Shown: one piece after another, positions 62,158-64,000 of the stretch
Layout of the letters: every line of letters begins with the position of its first letter
Position numbering within the stretch: position 1 is the stretch's first letter
NCBI GenBank assembly: GCA_022560615.1
Contig: JADFSR010000001.1
Coordinates: 248,001 to 312,000 of the forward strand
Source: Gemmatimonadota bacterium
GTDB lineage: Bacteria > Gemmatimonadota > Gemmatimonadetes > Longimicrobiales > Gaopeijiaceae
DNA length: 64,000 nt
Direction: 5' to 3'
Notes under the pieces: generated by a model
The model's database searches: none
The model's input: only the letters and a program-made list of their open reading frames with translations
What the model was told of the DNA's origin: nothing
Program-made: the position numbers and the translations under genes

Positions 62158-63570
62158 TTAGATGTGAATGGGCCTTCCGAGTGCGGCGAGTGCTCCTTCG
62201 GCTACGGCTTCCGACAACGTGGGGTGCGGGTGCATCGCCTTCTCGAGCTCCTCGACTGTCGACTCCAGGTGACGGCCCACGACGAACTCAGCGATGAGCT
62301 CTGTGGCGTGCGGTCCCACGATGTGGGCCCCCAGAATCTCCGAGTACTTCTTGTCGCGGACGACCTTCACGAAACCCTCGGCGTGGCCCCCCGCTACCGC
62401 GCGCCCGTTGGCGACAAATGGGAATTTTCCCACCGCGACATCGTATCCCTGTTCCTTGGCCTGCTCCTCCGTCAGCCCCACGGAAGCAACCTCCGGATGG
62501 CAGTACGTACAGTTCGGCACGTTGCCGTAGTCGACGGTGCCATGACCCTGTCCCGCGATGTGCTCGACGCAGACGATGCCTTCGTGGCTCGCCTTGTGGG
62601 CGAGAAGCTGGCGCCCGGCCACGTCGCCGAGCGCGTAGACGCCCGGCGTGGTGGTCATGAGTTGCTCATCGACCACGATGAAGCCCCCATCGTCGAGCTT
62701 GACTCCGGCGGCGTCGAGGCCGACGTCTTCTGAATTCGGCACGCGCCCAACCGCGGAAAGCACGTATTCAACCTTGAGCGTCTGCTCTTCACCCTTCTTA
62801 TCCTTGAACGTGACCTTGACACCGTCCGCCTCGATCTCGGCCTTCTGGAAAAAGGAGCCGGTGTAAATGTCGATGCCGCGCTTCTTGTACAGACGCTCCA
62901 TGAAGTTGGAGATCTCGGCGTCTTCGAGCGGCAGAATCCGATCGAGCGCCTCGACGACGGTGACCTTGGTGCCGTAGGAATCGTAGATGTCGGCGAATTC
63001 CACGCCGATCGCTCCAGCGCCTACGATGAACAGCGACTCGGGTGCCCTTTTCTGCATGAGCGCCCCGGTCGACGACCAGATGCGGTCCTCGTCGATCTTG
63101 AGCACAGGCAGGTCCCGCGGGCGCGAACCGGTAGCGATGATCACGTTGGCGGCCTCGTAGACGGTCTTGGAGCCGTCATGCGCCTCGACCTCGACCTTTC
63201 CGGCGCCCTTCAGGCGGCCGTGGCCGGGCAGATGCGTGACCTTGTTCTTCTTGAAGAGATGGACGATGCCCTTCGCCATCTGCTCCGCGACGCGACGGCT
63301 ACGCTCCTGCGCGGGAGCGAGATCGAAGGTCACATCCTTGGCTATGATGCCGTGCTTCTCCGCGTCCTTCATCTCATTGACCAAGAATGCACTCGAGAGC
63401 AACGCCTTCGTTGGAGTACAACCGACGTTCAGGCAGACGCCGCCTAACTCCTCCGCCTCGACGCAGGCCGCGTTCATACCGAGTTGAGCGGCCCGAATCG
63501 CAGCTACATAGCCGCCCGGGCCACTCCCGATGACGATTAGGTCGAAGCGTCCGCTGTTGTCGCCAGCCAC
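62158..63570 (-). CDS. lpdA: Dihydrolipoyl dehydrogenase
   Basis: GTG 63570 with GAGGA six bases upstream gives 470 residues. FAD motif IGSGPGGYVAA, redox disulphide GGVCLNVGC, NAD motif VGAGAIGVEFA and C-terminal HPHPTLSEA (His-Glu base) are all intact. It reoxidises lipoamide of 2-oxo acid dehydrogenases or the glycine system. Those partners are not seen nearby. It converges on ispH. Confidence 0.95.
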   Translation of the reverse strand: MAGDNSGRFDLIVIGSGPGGYVAAIRAAQLGMNAACVEAEELGGVCLNVGCTPTKALLSSAFLVNEMKDAEKHGIIAKDVTFDLAPAQERSRRVAEQMAKGIVHLFKKNKVTHLPGHGRLKGAGKVEVEAHDGSKTVYEAANVIIATGSRPRDLPVLKIDEDRIWSSTGALMQKRAPESLFIVGAGAIGVEFADIYDSYGTKVTVVEALDRILPLEDAEISNFMERLYKKRGIDIYTGSFFQKAEIEADGVKVTFKDKKGEEQTLKVEYVLSAVGRVPNSEDVGLDAAGVKLDDGGFIVVDEQLMTTTPGVYALGDVAGRQLLAHKASHEGIVCVEHIAGQGHGTVDYGNVPNCTYCHPEVASVGLTEEQAKEQGYDVAVGKFPFVANGRAVAGGHAEGFVKVVRDKKYSEILGAHIVGPHATELIAEFVVGRHLESTVEELEKAMHPHPTLSEAVAEGALAALGRPIHI

Positions 63571-63936
63571 GTGGTTCCTCACTGTATGAAAGGGGCCTGG
63601 AGCAGGCCCTGACGGGCGGAAATCGTGGGGATCACGAAGGTAGAACAGCCGGGTCGAAGGGTAAAGGTGAGCAACCGGCCCGCTGAAGAGAGCCGCGACG
63701 AGGCCCGTAACCCAGTGGACGTCAGGGAATGCGCGCTTCACCCTCGGACGGGGCCGCACCTAAGATCGGACCTGAGTTCGGGGCGATAGGGCACCTGGGG
63801 ACAGCCTCGTGGACTGGGGGTTACGGCGCCGCCGAAGACGCGGCCAGGGTCACAGAAATAGAAGGCGGATTCTAGTTTGAGTCGATGACACCCCTGATGA
63901 GCAGCGGCCAGCGCTCGCTGCATACGACCGGCAAGC
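63571..63936. other. Intergenic region upstream of lpdA
   Basis: No gene is supported in these 366 bases; the short open frames are compositionally unlike the neighbours. A perfect 7-bp stem with a 3-base loop at 63593-63609 lies 23 bases before the lpdA start and would fold in its leader RNA. Whether it has a function is unknown. Confidence 0.4.
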
Positions 63937-64000
63937 TCAGTTCCCCAGGATCGGCTGGAGGACTTCGAGTCGGCCGTCGATATCCGGGTTCGGCGTCAAT
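63937..64000 (-). CDS. C-terminal end of an unidentified protein (5' beyond window)
   Basis: One frame at the right edge reads a plausible protein end (TPNPDIDGRLEVLQPILGN) before TGA at 63937-63939. About twenty residues are visible, too few to assign a family. It could equally be a chance open stretch. Confidence 0.3.
   Translation of the reverse strand, partial: LTPNPDIDGRLEVLQPILGN

Noticed and set aside
63738-63923. 61-codon minus-strand frame near the right edge.
   Set aside because: Cys/Arg/Pro-rich composition, no ribosome binding site and no motif; most likely non-coding.

Overview
The window is a high-GC (visibly well over 60%), densely coded bacterial chromosome segment with many 1-8 nt gene overlaps. 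The gene set (aa3 oxidase beside c-type cytochromes, HmuY-like protein, PadR plus ADOP-type permease, DUF5916 protein, Ser/Thr kinase-PD40 relics, PQQ dehydrogenase, membrane dipeptidase) suggests a Gemmatimonadota-like heterotroph. That placement is inference; no rRNA or marker phylogeny is available here, and I recognised no tRNA, rRNA or CRISPR array.

Region 1 (1-20.8 kb, almost all minus strand) is a respiratory super-locus. It holds caa3/aa3 cytochrome c oxidase subunits II, I, III and IV with CtaG and Sco1 assembly factors. Upstream in the same direction are a cupredoxin lipoprotein, a dihaem cytochrome fused to an ethylbenzene-dehydrogenase-type haem domain, two further membrane-linked c cytochromes, and a CydA-like subunit with no CydB. 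Upstream again are a NirJ/AhbD-like radical SAM protein, a double-USP protein, an ABC exporter, a zinc-ribbon protein, a Mrp-like ATPase and a ferredoxin. Three of these proteins carry four copies of what looks like the PCP_red domain known from protochlorophyllide reductase.

Region 2 (20.9-43.4 kb) is mixed metabolism and transport: class V aminotransferase, membrane dipeptidase, amidohydrolase, PadR/ADOP pair, MATE pump, PQQ dehydrogenase flanked by fragments of a decayed kinase-PD40 gene, DUF5916 protein, TAXI-TRAP transporter, Yip1-like protein, an alkaline-phosphatase-superfamily phosphomutase-like protein and a GspE ATPase with an extra zinc-ribbon tail.

Region 3 (43.4-47.4 kb) is a compact genomic island bounded by a 99-bp perfect direct repeat. 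The repeat duplicates the 3' end of the racemase gene on its right. The cargo is an ImmA-type metallopeptidase, a PIN-like protein, a beta/sce7725-like protein, an sce7726-like putative nuclease and a small RHH-like protein. No integrase is visible.

Region 4 (47.3-58.4 kb, minus strand) joins an apparent D-to-L amino acid conversion set (M20 desuccinylase-like, GNAT, N-succinylamino acid racemase) to a GlcDEF glycolate-oxidase set, a metallo-beta-lactamase-fold hydrolase and a GAF protein. A 165-bp MITE-like element sits inside it. The right end holds an M42 peptidase, a Tat-exported amidase, FxsA, IspH and dihydrolipoyl dehydrogenase.
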